Assembly: GCF_004378855.1 (NCBI RefSeq)
Contig: NZ_RYYL01000001.1
Location: forward strand, 62,001 to 126,000
From: Campylobacter sp. US33a
GTDB taxonomy: Bacteria; Campylobacterota; Campylobacteria; Campylobacterales; Campylobacteraceae
Direction: 5' to 3'
DNA length: 64,000 nucleotides
Position 1 is the stretch's first letter, and the number at the start of each line of letters is the position of its first letter. The notes under the pieces are model-generated. The model had not been told where the DNA came from. It made no database searches and saw only the letters and a list, made by a program, of their open reading frames with translations. Of the stretch, positions 16,420-27,789 are shown piece by piece. Position numbers and translations under genes: made by a program.

Positions 16420-17915
16420 CCTACTTTTTGCTTGTTAAATTCCACCACGCTTTGAATGCTTTTTTCAAAAGCTTTTAAAGCGCTATAAGCAATACCTTCA
16501 AAATCAAGTCCACCGCAAAGATAAATTAAAGGCATACGAAAGGATTTGCTAATATCAAGCTTTGATTTTTCGGCAAGAGTGAGTTTAAAATCATAAGGAC
16601 TTGCATGTTTAAAAGCATAATTTTTTGCTGCATTTAAAAAGTCATTTTTATCTTTTAAAAATTCACCCTTGGCTAAAATAAAATTAATTTCAAAATATTT
16701 CCAAATATCATTTGAAATTTGAGAATTTTCATCAAAATTTTGTTCTATAAAATGATAATTTTTTTCAAATGCTTTTTTGTAATTTTCTATCAATGATGCC
16801 CCAAGTTTATTTTTAGCTATATTTTGTAAAATAAGTTTAACATTGCTTTCAAATTCAAAGTCCATAGTTGATAAAATTTCAATCTGCTCTTTGAGCGTAA
16901 ATTCTATATTTTGTTTTTCATTTGTAAGCTTAGCATAAGAAAAAATATTTGCCATAGGTTTTTCATAATTTCCAAATTCATCCCAGAAATTTTTTTCACT
17001 ACAAGCGATACATCCATGCCCTGCGGCTACTGGCCATGAGGTTTTGGAATTAAATTTTACTTTGGGACAATTATTATAAGTATAAGGTCCCTTGCAACCT
17101 ATTTTAAATAAACAAGCTCCATTTTTAGCCTTTTCATCATCAAAAGTATCCGCAAAAATGCCACTTTCAAATTTCGCTTTTCTTTCGCATAAATCGTGCA
17201 AACATTTTCCATAAGCCCATACAGGTCTATTTTGTGCGTCAAGCTCTGGTAAGGTATCAAAAAGTGCATAAAAAGCTAAATTTGCTATGATATTAACATC
17301 ACTTGGCGGACAACCGGGGATATTAACTACCTTTTGGCTTAAAACTTCGCTTATACCGCAAGTTTTACTAGGATTTGGATAAGCAGCTTGGATTCCACCA
17401 TAGCTTGAGCAAGTACCTACTGCAAAAATAGCTTTAGCTTTAGTAGCTAGTTTGTTAAGAATTTCAAAGCCACTTTCGCCTTTTGATCCGATAGTAAGAA
17501 AAAAGGTATCAATAGCTGCAACGCCGCCTTCTACAGCCAAAACAAATTCATCTTCTAAAACTTCCTCTAAAAGTTCTTCAGCCTTAGTCCCATTTGCAGC
17601 CATTAAGGTTTCGTGGTATTCTAAAGAAAAAAAATCAAAAATAAATTCATCAAAACTAGGAAGCTCTGAACGCAACAAACTCTCACTACACCCCGTGCAT
17701 TCGCAAAGATGAAGCCAAACGACTTTCATTTTCGGTGCAATTTGAAAAAATTTCGCTGCTAAAGGCGGAATTTCATTGCCTAAAGATAAATGCTTAGCAA
17801 GAGTTTTAACGCTTTCTTCGTTGATGTTTTTTTCATCTACTAAATTTGAATTTTTGATTTTTTCAATGCGTTTTGTGAGTATTTCTTTTAATTCCTCATT
17901 GCTAAGTTTTGTCAT
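16416..17915 (-). CDS. hydA2: Orphan [NiFe]-hydrogenase small subunit-like protein
   Basis: A 499-residue protein with the iron-sulfur domain of [NiFe]-hydrogenase small subunits. Cluster ligands are visible in CECTGCSES near residue 72, GTCSSYGG near 170, PGCPPSD near 199 and the downstream CLHDLC, CLFKIGCKG, NNCP and GHGCIACSE stretches. The N-terminus (MTKLSNEELKEIL) has no twin-arginine signal, so it should remain cytoplasmic. No catalytic large subunit is nearby. It extends about 130 residues beyond the last cysteine. It starts 2 bases after fabI. Its role is unknown; the C. jejuni counterpart is annotated hydA2. Confidence 0.8.
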   Translation of the reverse strand: MTKLSNEELKEILTKRIEKIKNSNLVDEKNINEESVKTLAKHLSLGNEIPPLAAKFFQIAPKMKVVWLHLCECTGCSESLLRSELPSFDEFIFDFFSLEYHETLMAANGTKAEELLEEVLEDEFVLAVEGGVAAIDTFFLTIGSKGESGFEILNKLATKAKAIFAVGTCSSYGGIQAAYPNPSKTCGISEVLSQKVVNIPGCPPSDVNIIANLAFYALFDTLPELDAQNRPVWAYGKCLHDLCERKAKFESGIFADTFDDEKAKNGACLFKIGCKGPYTYNNCPKVKFNSKTSWPVAAGHGCIACSEKNFWDEFGNYEKPMANIFSYAKLTNEKQNIEFTLKEQIEILSTMDFEFESNVKLILQNIAKNKLGASLIENYKKAFEKNYHFIEQNFDENSQISNDIWKYFEINFILAKGEFLKDKNDFLNAAKNYAFKHASPYDFKLTLAEKSKLDISKSFRMPLIYLCGGLDFEGIAYSALKAFEKSIQSVVEFNKQKVG

Positions 17916-17917
17916 TT

Positions 17918-18745
<828 letters not shown>

Positions 18746-19417
18746 TTATCCTTTAATTAATTTTATAAAATTTTCTACTTTTAAAGCAGCAGATCCAATT
18801 AAAACCCCGCTACAATGATTAATAGCTAAAATTTCTTTAATATTATTTTCATTCACACTTCCGCCATAAAGTAAAGGTGCTTTGCTAAGCGAAGAAATGA
18901 ATTCAAGCACCTTGTTAATATCTTCTTTTGTAGCACTCACTCCACTTCCTATGGAATAAATAGGTTCATAAGCAATGATTAAATTTTCATAATTTAAGTC
19001 AATTATTTTTAATTGTTTTTCTAAGAATTCTAAGGTTTTATTTTGATTTTTGATTTCTAAATCCTCGCCTATGCAAAAAATAATTTTAAAACCATGCTCT
19101 TTTGCAAAATCAAATTTAGCTTTAATAAGATTTTCATCACCCAAAGCTCTTCTTTCAGAATGTCCTATTAAAACGCAATTTATACCAAATTCATCTAAAT
19201 GCATTTTGCCAATTTCACCCGTAAATGCACCATTTACACAAGGATAAAAATTTTGCGCCCCTTGTATGAAATTGCACTTATCTTCTAAGAAAGCTATGCT
19301 TGGTGGAAAAACAATGATTTCATCGTTTGTGCTTTCAAGGGCTTTGTTTAAGGTATTTGCATAAAGTTTAAAACTTGATCTTGTATGATTGCATTTTAAA
19401 TTTGCGGCAAATATCAT
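18746..19417 (-). CDS. tpiA: Triosephosphate isomerase
   Basis: A 223-residue TIM barrel interconverting dihydroxyacetone phosphate and glyceraldehyde 3-phosphate. Catalytic positions are Asn-Lys in AANLKCN near residue 6-8, His in LIGHSERR near 87 and Glu in [11 protein letters not shown] near 150. It is shorter than the usual 250 residues, which is normal for this genus. The start overlaps the pgk stop by 4 bases. Confidence 0.93.
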   Translation of the reverse strand: MIFAANLKCNHTRSSFKLYANTLNKALESTNDEIIVFPPSIAFLEDKCNFIQGAQNFYPCVNGAFTGEIGKMHLDEFGINCVLIGHSERRALGDENLIKAKFDFAKEHGFKIIFCIGEDLEIKNQNKTLEFLEKQLKIIDLNYENLIIAYEPIYSIGSGVSATKEDINKVLEFISSLSKAPLLYGGSVNENNIKEILAINHCSGVLIGSAALKVENFIKLIKG

Positions 19418-20616
19418 TCTATAACCTTGGCTTTTAAAGGCTTAACACCTGGAAGTTCTTTACCTTCGATAAGCTCAAGTGAGGCACCACCACCTGTAGA
19501 AATGAAAGTCATTTCATCTGTATCTCTAGCACGAGCTACAACATCAGCAGTATCGCCACCACCCACAACGGTTGTGGCATTGCTTTCGCTAATATAATGG
19601 CTCATTTTAATGCTACCTTTTGAAAATTTATCGATCTCAAAAACGCCCATAGGTCCATTCCACCAAATGGTTTGAGCATCAGCTAAAACTTCCCTAAAAA
19701 GCCTTCCACTTGCAGGACCAATATCAAGCCCCATCCAACCTGCAGGAATTTCTTGAATTGGCACATATTTCATCACGGCTTCTTGGGAGCAAGTTTGTGC
19801 TGCGATCACATCAACAGGTAGGTAAATTTTAACCCCTAGTTCTTTGCCTTTTGTGAGAATATTTTTTGCTTCTTCTATCAATCCTTCTTCTAAAAGTGAA
19901 TTTCCTATATCATAACCTTGTGCTTTTAGAAAAGTAAAAGCCATACCACCACCGATGATGAGTTTGTCGATTTTTGGTAAGAGATTAGTTAAAGCTTGTA
20001 ATTTTCCACTTACCTTTGATCCGCCTACAACGGCTACAAAAGGACGAGTAGGATATTTGATAAGATTTTGAGCAAAATCGATTTCTTTTTGAAGTAAAAA
20101 TCCTGCGCCTTTATGTTCTTCATCAAAAAATTTAGTAATAGCTTCCACGCTAGAATGTGCTCTATGACACACACCAAAAGCATCATTGATATAAACTTCT
20201 GCAAAAGAAGCTAATTCTTTAGCTAAATTTTCATCGTTTTTAGTTTCGCCTTTTTCAAAACGCAAATTTTCAAGCAATAAAATTTCGCCTGCTTTTAAAT
20301 TTGCAGCTTTATTTTTTGCATCTTCGCCTATAACATCCTTAGCCATAATCACATCTTTACTCATTAGTCTTGCTAAGCGTTTCGCAACAGGTTCTAGGGA
20401 ATATTTTGAACTAATTTCTTTTGGACGACCTAAATGTGAGGCTAAAATCACGCTACAACCATTATCCAAACAATATCTTATCGTAGGAATTGCCGATCTG
20501 ATGCGTCTATCATCAGTGATATTTAAAAAATCATCTTGCGGAACATTAAAATCACATCTTATAAAAACTTTTTTACCTGCTAAATTAATATCTTTTATGG
20601 AAATAATATCACTCAT
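19414..20616 (-). CDS. pgk: Phosphoglycerate kinase
   Basis: A 400-residue phosphoglycerate kinase transferring phosphate from 1,3-bisphosphoglycerate to ADP. Signatures are [10 protein letters not shown] near 20-29, SHLGRPKE near 60, the [13 protein letters not shown] segment near 160, VGGSKVSGK near 205 and GGGDTADV near 355. I chose MSDIISIKD at 20616 to match the known 400-residue length; the previous codon is also ATG (20619), overlapping the gapA stop. It belongs to the glycolytic/gluconeogenic operon gapA-pgk-tpiA. Confidence 0.95.
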   Translation of the reverse strand: MSDIISIKDINLAGKKVFIRCDFNVPQDDFLNITDDRRIRSAIPTIRYCLDNGCSVILASHLGRPKEISSKYSLEPVAKRLARLMSKDVIMAKDVIGEDAKNKAANLKAGEILLLENLRFEKGETKNDENLAKELASFAEVYINDAFGVCHRAHSSVEAITKFFDEEHKGAGFLLQKEIDFAQNLIKYPTRPFVAVVGGSKVSGKLQALTNLLPKIDKLIIGGGMAFTFLKAQGYDIGNSLLEEGLIEEAKNILTKGKELGVKIYLPVDVIAAQTCSQEAVMKYVPIQEIPAGWMGLDIGPASGRLFREVLADAQTIWWNGPMGVFEIDKFSKGSIKMSHYISESNATTVVGGGDTADVVARARDTDEMTFISTGGGASLELIEGKELPGVKPLKAKVIE

Positions 20617-20618
20617 CA

Positions 20619-21617
20619 TTAAGCCTTTTGTGAAATATACACAGCCATATCTACCAAGCGACTTGAATAGCCCCACTCATTATCATACCAAGCAATCACT
20701 TTGATAAAATCATCTGCAATCACTTGAGTTAAATCACTTGCTACAATAGCCCCATAAGGCGAAGTGATAAAATCGCTTGATACTCTCTCATCATCATCTA
20801 CTAGTAAAATGCCTTTTAAATTTCCATTAGCAGCTTTTCTAAAAGCTTCATTAAGCTCTTCTTTGCTAACTTTTCTGCTAAGTTGTGCGGTTAAATCCAC
20901 ACTTGAAACATCAATCACTGGCACACGCATGCTTTGTCCGTGAAGTTTGCCATTAAGTTCTGGCATTACAAGTTTCATAGCTTTTGCAGCACCTGTAGAA
21001 GTTGGGATGATATTTTGTGCTGCAGCGCGAGAACGGCGTTTATCTTTGGCTTTTGCATCAATAATGCTTTGTCCGTTTGTGTAAGCATGTATGGTCGTCA
21101 TAAGACCTTTTTCTATGCCAAAACTATCTTGTAAAACACGGCACACAGGTCCTAAGCAGTTTGTAGTACAACTTGCATTTGAAATGATATTTTCACCTTG
21201 ATAATTTTGTGAATTTACCCCTAAAACATAAGTAGGTGTATCATCTTTTGCCGGAGCGCTCATGATCACTTTTTGCACTCCCATATCTAAAAAGCCTTGA
21301 CATTTTTCTTTCGTTAAATGTGCACCGGTGCATTCTAAAACAATTTGTGCACCGTATTTTGCAAAGTCAAGATCTTTTACATCGCGACTTTTAAATACTT
21401 TGATTAACTTGCCATTGATGATTAAATCATTACCTTTGCTATCTACTTCACCTTTAAATTCCTTATGCACCGTGTCATATTTAAAAAGATATTTTGTAAG
21501 TTCAATATCTGTGGTATCATTAATTGCCACAAGATCGATATCATCGCGCTCCGAAATAATTCTTGCAACACATCTTCCTATACGTCCAAAACCATTTATA
21601 GCAACTTTTATAGCCAT
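20619..21617 (-). CDS. gapA: Glyceraldehyde-3-phosphate dehydrogenase
   Basis: A 332-residue enzyme oxidising glyceraldehyde 3-phosphate with NAD. It has the nucleotide-binding start INGFGRIGR at residues 7-15, the catalytic Cys in [12 protein letters not shown] near 150 and STGAAKA near 207. It is first in the minus-strand operon gapA-pgk-tpiA-fabI-hydA2 and is divergent from nadD. A site resembling AAAGGAAA lies just before the start. In Campylobacter this operon mainly serves gluconeogenesis because phosphofructokinase is missing in the genus. Confidence 0.96.
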   Translation of the reverse strand: MAIKVAINGFGRIGRCVARIISERDDIDLVAINDTTDIELTKYLFKYDTVHKEFKGEVDSKGNDLIINGKLIKVFKSRDVKDLDFAKYGAQIVLECTGAHLTKEKCQGFLDMGVQKVIMSAPAKDDTPTYVLGVNSQNYQGENIISNASCTTNCLGPVCRVLQDSFGIEKGLMTTIHAYTNGQSIIDAKAKDKRRSRAAAQNIIPTSTGAAKAMKLVMPELNGKLHGQSMRVPVIDVSSVDLTAQLSRKVSKEELNEAFRKAANGNLKGILLVDDDERVSSDFITSPYGAIVASDLTQVIADDFIKVIAWYDNEWGYSSRLVDMAVYISQKA

Positions 21618-21676
21618 TTAATTTCCTTTTGCAAAATAAAATGCTACTATTCTACAAAAAAAAGGTTAAAAATTTA

Positions 21677-22222
21677 ATGAAAATCGCACTTTTTGGTGGT
21701 AGTTTTGATCCGCCACATAAAGGACATAACGCTATTGTAACAGAAGCTTTAGTTAAACTTGATATTGATAAGCTTGTGATCATGCCTACTTTTATTAATC
21801 CTTTTAAAAAAGGCTTTTTTGCCGATGAAAAGCAAAGATTTTTTTGGGTGGAAAAACTTTGGGGGAATTTAGAAAAAGTAGAAATTTGCGACTTTGAAAT
21901 CAAGCAAAAACGCCCTGTACCAAGCATTGAAAGCGTGGAATATCTTTATAAGATTTATCATCCTAGTAAATTTTATCTTTTAATCGGTGCAGATCATTTA
22001 GAAAAACTTCATCTTTGGCACGAATTTGAAAAATTAAATTCTTTAGTGGAATTTATCATTGCAAATCGCAATAGTATAGAAATTCCAAAGAATTTTAAAG
22101 ATTTAAAAACCGATATAAAAATTGCTTCATCTTTTATACGAAGTACTTTAGATACTAATGAAGTTTGTGATGAGATTAAAGATGAGGTAAAAAGCTATTA
22201 TGAAAAATTACAAAAAAACTGA
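21677..22222 (+). CDS. nadD: Nicotinate-nucleotide adenylyltransferase
   Basis: A 181-residue nucleotidyltransferase that adenylates nicotinate mononucleotide in NAD synthesis. The HXGH-type motif is GGSFDPPHKGH at residues 7-17, and the second motif SSFIRSTL is near 155. I used ATG 21677 rather than the longer frame from 21629, because the family begins with MKIALFGGSFDP. It is divergent from gapA and followed by rsfS, a common pairing in bacteria. Confidence 0.92.
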   Translation: MKIALFGGSFDPPHKGHNAIVTEALVKLDIDKLVIMPTFINPFKKGFFADEKQRFFWVEKLWGNLEKVEICDFEIKQKRPVPSIESVEYLYKIYHPSKFYLLIGADHLEKLHLWHEFEKLNSLVEFIIANRNSIEIPKNFKDLKTDIKIASSFIRSTLDTNEVCDEIKDEVKSYYEKLQKN

Positions 22223-22250
22223 TACAATTTCAAAAATTTAAAGGAAAAAA

Positions 22251-22577
22251 ATGCAAGAAAGAGTAGATTTAATCGTTAAAATTTTAGATGAAAAAAAAGC
22301 AGAAGATATAAAAACTTTCGATATGAGCGAGCAAGAATACTTTGTAAAATATGTTATCATTGCTGCAACTTTGGGTGAAAGGCACGCTTTATCCTTAATC
22401 GATGAGCTTAAAACCAAGCTAAAAGCCAAGGGCGAAGAGTTTTTAAACATAGAAAGCAGCGAAGAATGGAGTGTGATTGATTTAGGTGACATACTTATCC
22501 ATCTTTTAACCCCAGAACATAGAGGAATTTATAATATAGAAGAATTATTAGAAAGCCTTAAAAAAAGCAAGACTTAA
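22251..22577 (+). CDS. rsfS: Ribosome silencing factor RsfS
   Basis: A 108-residue RsfS/Iojap protein that binds ribosomal protein L14 and blocks subunit joining when nutrients are short. Family features are DEKKAEDIKTFDMSE near residues 13-27, DYFV-like EYFVKYVIIAATLGERH and the ending SSEEWSVIDLGDILIHLLTPEHRGIYNIEELL region. TACAAT at 22223-22228, right after the nadD stop, is a possible -10. The 152 bases after it, up to the convergent murD, hold nothing I recognise. Confidence 0.9.
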   Translation: MQERVDLIVKILDEKKAEDIKTFDMSEQEYFVKYVIIAATLGERHALSLIDELKTKLKAKGEEFLNIESSEEWSVIDLGDILIHLLTPEHRGIYNIEELLESLKKSKT

Positions 22578-22729
22578 CTTTAAAATATAAAATTTGAAAT
22601 AAATAAGATTTTTGATAAATTTTTACTTATTAAAGATCTTTATTGCTTGGATATTTTTTGAAAGATTCTTTTTGCTGAATTTTTTAGAAAACTTTGTTTT
22701 TACAACCGTTGTTTTATAAAAGTTAAAAA

Positions 22730-23941
22730 TTATTGAATTTTTGCCACTTCCTTTTTAAAAGTTTCTCCGCGTTCTAAATATGAGCTAAATTGATCCAAAC
22801 TTGCACAAGCTGGGCTAAGCAAGGCTACTTCATTTTCTTGCAAAACTTTAGAAATTTCTTGCACGGCTTTTTCTAGGATTTCACATTTGTGAGCTTTCAA
22901 ATTCGTTTTTAAAGCATAATCAAGCATTTTTTTAGTGCTAGTTCCTATGGCGTAGAGTTCTATATCAAAATTTTTCATAAATTCAAACAAGGGGTTTAAA
23001 TCTACCCCTTTATCATCACCACCTATAATGAGATGAATTTTTTTATCCTTGTAGCGATTCAGAGCCGCCATTACGGCACTTTCGTTGGTAGCTTTTGTAT
23101 CATTGACCCAAAGTCTATTTTTTTTATCTTTAAATTCTTCTAATTTATTATTTTCCATCACAAAGGTATTTAAAAAATCAATACTAGCGCGATCAAGTAA
23201 AATTTTTTCTATACTCAAAGCCATGATAGCATCAAGTAAAAATGGGGTTTTAAAATTAATTTTTTGCGTATCAATACTAAATCTTTTAGCGAGTTCAAAT
23301 TCATCTTCATAAGTTATAACATAAGCTTTTGTCGGTGTTTTAGCGTAAATTTTTGGCAGTATAGCTACATTACCTTCATTCATTCTTTCTAAAACGCTTA
23401 ATTTGTCCTTAACATAATTATCAAAATTTCCATGCCATGAAAGATGATCAGGCGTGATAGGCAAAAGTGCGTAAATTTCAGGTTTTGCTATTTTAGTGTA
23501 ATGCAGGGTAAAGGATGAGGTTTCTAAGATCCAAAGTTTAGCATAAGGATCAAGCTTAGCAAGAGGTGTACCTACATTTGCACCCATTTGTGTACCAATA
23601 TGCTTTAATAAATGTTGTGTCATTTGTGTGGTTGTGGTTTTACCATTAGTCCCGCTAATCCAAACAGATTTTGGCATTGCATCGTAAAAAAAATCATACT
23701 CGCTTTGTAAATTTTTTGCCTTTTTAATCAAAATATGATCTTTTGGAAAACCAGGACTTGGAATTTCAAGCTTGCTTAAATTCTCATTAAAATCTTTAGG
23801 ATTTAAAAGACGGTTACCAAATTCATCTTCGTCTTGGTTTTGAAATTTATCATCATAAATATCAAAACCACCAAATTTCTTTCCCAAAATTTCTGCGATA
23901 GCACGAGTAGTTTTTCCATAACCAAAAAGTGAATTTCTCAT
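22730..23941 (-). CDS. murD: UDP-N-acetylmuramoylalanine--D-glutamate ligase
   Basis: A 403-residue Mur ligase adding D-glutamate to UDP-MurNAc-L-Ala in peptidoglycan synthesis. The ATP-binding P-loop is [12 protein letters not shown] near residue 94, with [13 protein letters not shown] near 164-176 and [15 protein letters not shown] near 280. ATG 23941 is chosen: its A is shared with the mraY stop (TAATG), and the upstream extension lies inside mraY. It forms a two-gene unit with mraY, away from a full division and cell-wall cluster. Confidence 0.93.
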   Translation of the reverse strand: MRNSLFGYGKTTRAIAEILGKKFGGFDIYDDKFQNQDEDEFGNRLLNPKDFNENLSKLEIPSPGFPKDHILIKKAKNLQSEYDFFYDAMPKSVWISGTNGKTTTTQMTQHLLKHIGTQMGANVGTPLAKLDPYAKLWILETSSFTLHYTKIAKPEIYALLPITPDHLSWHGNFDNYVKDKLSVLERMNEGNVAILPKIYAKTPTKAYVITYEDEFELAKRFSIDTQKINFKTPFLLDAIMALSIEKILLDRASIDFLNTFVMENNKLEEFKDKKNRLWVNDTKATNESAVMAALNRYKDKKIHLIIGGDDKGVDLNPLFEFMKNFDIELYAIGTSTKKMLDYALKTNLKAHKCEILEKAVQEISKVLQENEVALLSPACASLDQFSSYLERGETFKKEVAKIQ

Positions 23942-25002
23942 TATCTTATCTTTAGTGAAGCAAGGGCTAGTAAATTTGTGAGTAAGGCAATCATCCAAAA
24001 ACGCACGATGATTTTATTTTCTACCCAGCCTATTTTTTCAAAATGATGATGGATTGGTGCCATTTTAAACACCCTTTTATGAAAAATCTTGAAACTACCC
24101 ACTTGTAAAATAACCGAAATGGTTTCTAAAACAAAAACAAAACCTATAAGTAAAAGCAATATTTCATTTTTACTGATAATAGCCAAGAAACCGATAAAAG
24201 CTCCAAGACTTAGACTTCCACTATCTCCCATAAAAATTTGTGCAGGATAGCAGTTATACCACAAAAAGCCCATCAAAGCACCAATTAAAGCCGCGCAAAT
24301 AATCACAACTTCGCCTAAGCCTTGAAATTTTGGCAGGAGTAAATATTCGCTATAGTTTAAATTTCCACTTAAATATAAAAATATCCCTAAAGTTGCCAAA
24401 GAAAAAATGCTAGGAACGGTTGCAAGTCCGTCAAGTCCATCGGTTAAATTTACAGCATTAGAACTTGAAATCAAAACCAAAATCCAAAAAGCTATGGCAA
24501 AGATTTGCATATTAAAAAGTGGATATTTATAAAAAGGAATATAAAATTGCGTATTAAATTCTGGACTAAAGTACAAAGGTGTTACGCAAAGTAATCCCGC
24601 TCCAATTTGCGTTATAAGTTTTACTTTGGGGCTTAAGCCTGAGTGATTGTTCTTTTTTAAAATTTTTCCCAAATCATCGATAAGTCCTATAAGTGTATAA
24701 GAAATTAAACATAAAAGGGCGGTAATAACAAAGATATTATCAATTTTAGCGCAAATTAAACTTGTAAAAACCGCACAGACTATAAAGATAAGTCCACCCA
24801 TTGTTGGAGTGTCGCATTTAACCTTGTGATTTTGGGGTGCAAGTTCATAGATAGGTTGATTTGCTTTTTTTGCTTTTGCCCAAGTAATAAATCTTGGCAT
24901 AATAAATAAAGTCAAACCTAATGCTATAAAAAACGCAAAACCAGCACGCACGCTAATATAGGTAAAAAAAGCATAGTTACTAAATTCAGAGAGATAATAC
25001 AA
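23941..25002 (-). CDS. mraY: Phospho-N-acetylmuramoyl-pentapeptide transferase
   Basis: A 353-residue integral membrane enzyme with about ten transmembrane segments, moving phospho-MurNAc-pentapeptide to undecaprenyl phosphate to give lipid I. Diagnostic motifs are [13 protein letters not shown] near 105, [11 protein letters not shown] near 182, [12 protein letters not shown] near 255 and [13 protein letters not shown] near 317. It is divergent from gpmI with a 79-base gap and overlaps murD by one base. Confidence 0.95.
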   Translation of the reverse strand: MYYLSEFSNYAFFTYISVRAGFAFFIALGLTLFIMPRFITWAKAKKANQPIYELAPQNHKVKCDTPTMGGLIFIVCAVFTSLICAKIDNIFVITALLCLISYTLIGLIDDLGKILKKNNHSGLSPKVKLITQIGAGLLCVTPLYFSPEFNTQFYIPFYKYPLFNMQIFAIAFWILVLISSSNAVNLTDGLDGLATVPSIFSLATLGIFLYLSGNLNYSEYLLLPKFQGLGEVVIICAALIGALMGFLWYNCYPAQIFMGDSGSLSLGAFIGFLAIISKNEILLLLIGFVFVLETISVILQVGSFKIFHKRVFKMAPIHHHFEKIGWVENKIIVRFWMIALLTNLLALASLKIR

Positions 25003-25042
25003 AAGTTAGCCTTATTTTTGGTTTTTAAAAGTTTAATTCTAG

Positions 25043-25048
25043 TAAAAT
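25043..25048 (+). promoter_or_regulatory. Candidate -10 element for gpmI
   Basis: TTCTAGTAAAATTTAACC is 34 bases before the gpmI start in the mraY-gpmI divergent gap. TAGTAAAAT matches the usual Campylobacter -10 form. Confidence 0.4.
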
Positions 25049-25081
25049 TTAACCAAAAAATTTCTTATAAAAGAGTGGAAA

Positions 25082-26560
25082 ATGAAACAAAAATGTATTT
25101 TAGTGATTACAGATGGAATTGGTTTTAATGAAAATAAAGAATTTAATGCCTTTGAAGTAGCTAAAAAGCCAAATTACGAAAGGCTTTTTAAAGAGGTGCC
25201 AAATTCTTTACTTAAAACTAGTGGTTTAGCGGTAGGTTTACCCGAAGGACAAATGGGAAATAGCGAAGTAGGGCATATGTGTATAGGTAGCGGTCAGATT
25301 ATTTATCAAAATTTGGTACGTATCAATAAGGCTATAGAAAATAAAGAGCTTGAAAAAAATGACAATTTAAAAAAACTTTTGCAAAAGTGCAAAAGAGTGC
25401 ATATTATAGGGCTTTATAGCGATGGTGGGGTGCATTCTATGGATACGCATTTTAACGCTTTGCTTGAAATTTGTGCCAAAAATGGCAATGAAGTTTTCGC
25501 ACACGCTATTACTGATGGACGTGATGTAAGCCCTACGACTGGTTTAGAATTTATTAAAAAATTAGAAAAGCATTGCGAGAATTTGGGTGTGCATTTTGCT
25601 ACGCTTTGTGGGCGTTTTTATGCTATGGATAGGGATAAGCGTTGGGAAAGGGTTAAGGAGTATTATGATTGTTTATTGGGTAAAAGTAAAGGTGTGCCAA
25701 ATTTAGTCCAGTATTTAGAAAAATGCTATCAAGAAAATATTACTGATGAATTCATTGGGGCAGCTCAAAATGAGAATTATAAGGGTATGAGGGAAGAAGA
25801 TGGATTGATTTTTATCAATTTTAGAAATGATAGAATGAAACAACTCATAGAGGTTTTAAATTCTAAAGAATTTAAAGAATTCAAGCAAGAAAAAGTCTTT
25901 GAAAATTTACTCACTATGAGTGTTTATGATGATAAATTTAAACTTGGTGTGCTTTTTGAAAAAGAAGAGATTAAAAACACGCTTTCTGAGGTGATTTCTA
26001 GAGCAGGACTTAGCCAACTTCACACTGCAGAAACTGAAAAATACGCCCATGTAACCTTCTTTTTTAATGGTGGAAAAGAAGAGCTTTTGGAAAATGAAAC
26101 AAGGGTTTTAATTCCAAGTCCAAAGGTAAAAACTTACGATGAAAAGCCTGATATGAGTGCTTTTGAAGTGTGCGAAGCAGTCAAAAAAGGGATAGAAAAA
26201 GGTGAGGATTTTATAGTTGTAAATTTTGCAAATGGTGATATGGTAGGACATACAGGTGATTTTGATGCGGCGGTTAAGGCCGTTGAGGCAGTGGATAGTT
26301 GCTTGGGTGAAGTTGTGGAGTGTGCGAGAAAACATGATTATGCTTTTATTATCACAAGCGATCATGGAAATTGTGAAGCTATGCAAGATGAAAAAGGAAA
26401 TTTGCTGACAAATCATACCACTTTTGATGTTTTTGTTTTTGTTGAAGCAAAAGGAGTTTCTAAAATCAAAGAAAATATGGGACTTAGTAATATAGCCGCA
26501 AGTGTGCTTAAAATTTTAGACTTAGAAATTCCAAAAGAAATGAATGAGGCTTTGTTTTAA
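25082..26560 (+). CDS. gpmI: Phosphoglycerate mutase, cofactor-independent
   Basis: A 492-residue metal-dependent phosphoglycerate mutase of the alkaline phosphatase superfamily, interconverting 3- and 2-phosphoglycerate. The start ITDGIGFNENKEFNAF supplies the first metal ligand, GQMGNSEVGHMCIGSG near residues 57-72 holds the phosphorylated Ser, and the C-terminal motifs FANGDMVGHTGD (near 383-394) and ITSDHGNCE (near 424-432) supply further ligands. It stands alone, divergent from mraY. Confidence 0.95.
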   Translation: MKQKCILVITDGIGFNENKEFNAFEVAKKPNYERLFKEVPNSLLKTSGLAVGLPEGQMGNSEVGHMCIGSGQIIYQNLVRINKAIENKELEKNDNLKKLLQKCKRVHIIGLYSDGGVHSMDTHFNALLEICAKNGNEVFAHAITDGRDVSPTTGLEFIKKLEKHCENLGVHFATLCGRFYAMDRDKRWERVKEYYDCLLGKSKGVPNLVQYLEKCYQENITDEFIGAAQNENYKGMREEDGLIFINFRNDRMKQLIEVLNSKEFKEFKQEKVFENLLTMSVYDDKFKLGVLFEKEEIKNTLSEVISRAGLSQLHTAETEKYAHVTFFFNGGKEELLENETRVLIPSPKVKTYDEKPDMSAFEVCEAVKKGIEKGEDFIVVNFANGDMVGHTGDFDAAVKAVEAVDSCLGEVVECARKHDYAFIITSDHGNCEAMQDEKGNLLTNHTTFDVFVFVEAKGVSKIKENMGLSNIAASVLKILDLEIPKEMNEALF

Positions 26561-26587
26561 TTTGTTTGCTTTTTGTGAGATAAAAAA

Positions 26588-26595
26588 GATAAAAT
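26588..26595 (+). promoter_or_regulatory. Candidate -10 element for fabG
   Basis: AAAGATAAAATCTC lies in the 69-base gap after gpmI, 35 bases before the fabG ATG. It is also the loop side of a small TGAGAT/ATCTCA hairpin, which could weakly end the gpmI message. Confidence 0.35.
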
Positions 26596-26629
26596 CTCAA
26601 TTTTAAAATTTAATTTTTAAGGAATGTTG

Positions 26630-27373
26630 ATGAAATTTAGTGGAAAAAATGTATTGATTACGGGTGCGAGTAAAGGCATTGGTGCTTCTATAGCAAAAAC
26701 TTTAGCGAGTTTTGGGCTTAAAGTTTGGATTAATTATCGCTCAAAGCCGGAGCTTGCAGATGCTTTAAAAGATGAAATTATTGCAAATGGTGGCGAGGCT
26801 GCTGTGATTAAATTTGATGCAAGTAAAGAAGATGAAATTGAAAATGGGGTAAAAACTATAGTAGAAAGCGATGGAGAGCTTAGTTATCTTGTTAATAATG
26901 CAGGTGTAACCAATGATAAACTCGCTTTAAGAATGAAATTAGAAGATTTTAGTGGCGTTGTGGATACGAATTTAAATTCAGCATTTTTAGGTTGCAGGGA
27001 AGCTTTAAAAATTATGAGTAAAAAACGCTTTGGTGCGGTGGTAAATATCGCTTCAATCGTAGGAGAGATGGGAAATGCTGGACAAGTTAATTATTCTGCG
27101 AGCAAAGGTGGAATGATTGCGATGACTAAATCTTTTGCTAAAGAAGGTGCGAGCAGAAATTTGCGTTTTAATTGTGTAACCCCAGGTTTTATTAAAAGCG
27201 ATATGACTGAAGTTTTAAGCGATGAAATTAAACAAGCTTATCAAGATAATATCCCTTTAAAACGCTTTGCAGAACCTGAAGAAGTGGCAAATTGTGTGGC
27301 ATTTTTACTTAGCGACTATGCTTCTTATGTAACAGGCGATGTACTTAAGATTAATGGCGGTTTATATATGTAA
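26630..27373 (+). CDS. fabG: 3-oxoacyl-ACP reductase
   Basis: A 247-residue short-chain dehydrogenase reducing 3-ketoacyl-ACP with NADPH in fatty acid synthesis. It has the cofactor loop TGASKGIG at 12-19, NNAGV near 87 and the catalytic Tyr-Lys in YSASKGG near 151-157, ending in GGLYM. ATG 26630 is used since the family starts MKFSGKNVLITG; another ATG at 26624 is in frame but sits directly on the ribosome binding site. acpP, fabF and accA lie 1-4 kb downstream. Confidence 0.92.
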   Translation: MKFSGKNVLITGASKGIGASIAKTLASFGLKVWINYRSKPELADALKDEIIANGGEAAVIKFDASKEDEIENGVKTIVESDGELSYLVNNAGVTNDKLALRMKLEDFSGVVDTNLNSAFLGCREALKIMSKKRFGAVVNIASIVGEMGNAGQVNYSASKGGMIAMTKSFAKEGASRNLRFNCVTPGFIKSDMTEVLSDEIKQAYQDNIPLKRFAEPEEVANCVAFLLSDYASYVTGDVLKINGGLYM

Positions 27374-27381
27374 GGAAAAAG

Positions 27382-27789
27382 ATGGATTTAAAGGAAATTG
27401 TACAATTTTTAGATGATAATGCGCCGGCATTTTTAGCTACCTTAGGTACTTGTGGAAATCCTAGAGTGCGTCCTATGCAAAGTCCTTTACTTGCAGGAGA
27501 TAAAATTTATTTTTGCACTTCAAATTCTAAAGGACTTTTTAAACATATAAAAAATTATAATGGGATTGAGTTTTGTTCTTGTGCGAAAAATGGTACTTTT
27601 TTAAGACTTAGAGCCAATGCGGTTTTTGAATCAAATTTAGAAGTAAAAAAGATGATGTTTGAAAAATATCCTTATTTAGCGGATTTATATGAAAATCCGC
27701 TAAATGCTAAATTTGAAGTTTTTTATCTTGATAATTTGAGTGCTAGAATGCAATTTAGTAATGGAGAGTTTAAACTTTTTAAAGCTTAA
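27382..27789 (+). CDS. Pyridoxamine 5'-phosphate oxidase-like flavin-binding protein
   Basis: A 135-residue split-barrel protein of the PNPOx-like superfamily. The typical beginning FLATLGTCGNPRVRPM at residues 17-32, followed by KIYFCTSNSKGLFKHI at 46-61, fits small FMN- or F420-binding members. It is too short for the true PdxH enzyme and lacks its PLP-binding ends, so a general flavin reductase or nitroreductase-like role is more likely. It starts 8 bases after fabG and converges with tenA; both stops sit in one shared terminator. Confidence 0.65.
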   Translation: MDLKEIVQFLDDNAPAFLATLGTCGNPRVRPMQSPLLAGDKIYFCTSNSKGLFKHIKNYNGIEFCSCAKNGTFLRLRANAVFESNLEVKKMMFEKYPYLADLYENPLNAKFEVFYLDNLSARMQFSNGEFKLFKA

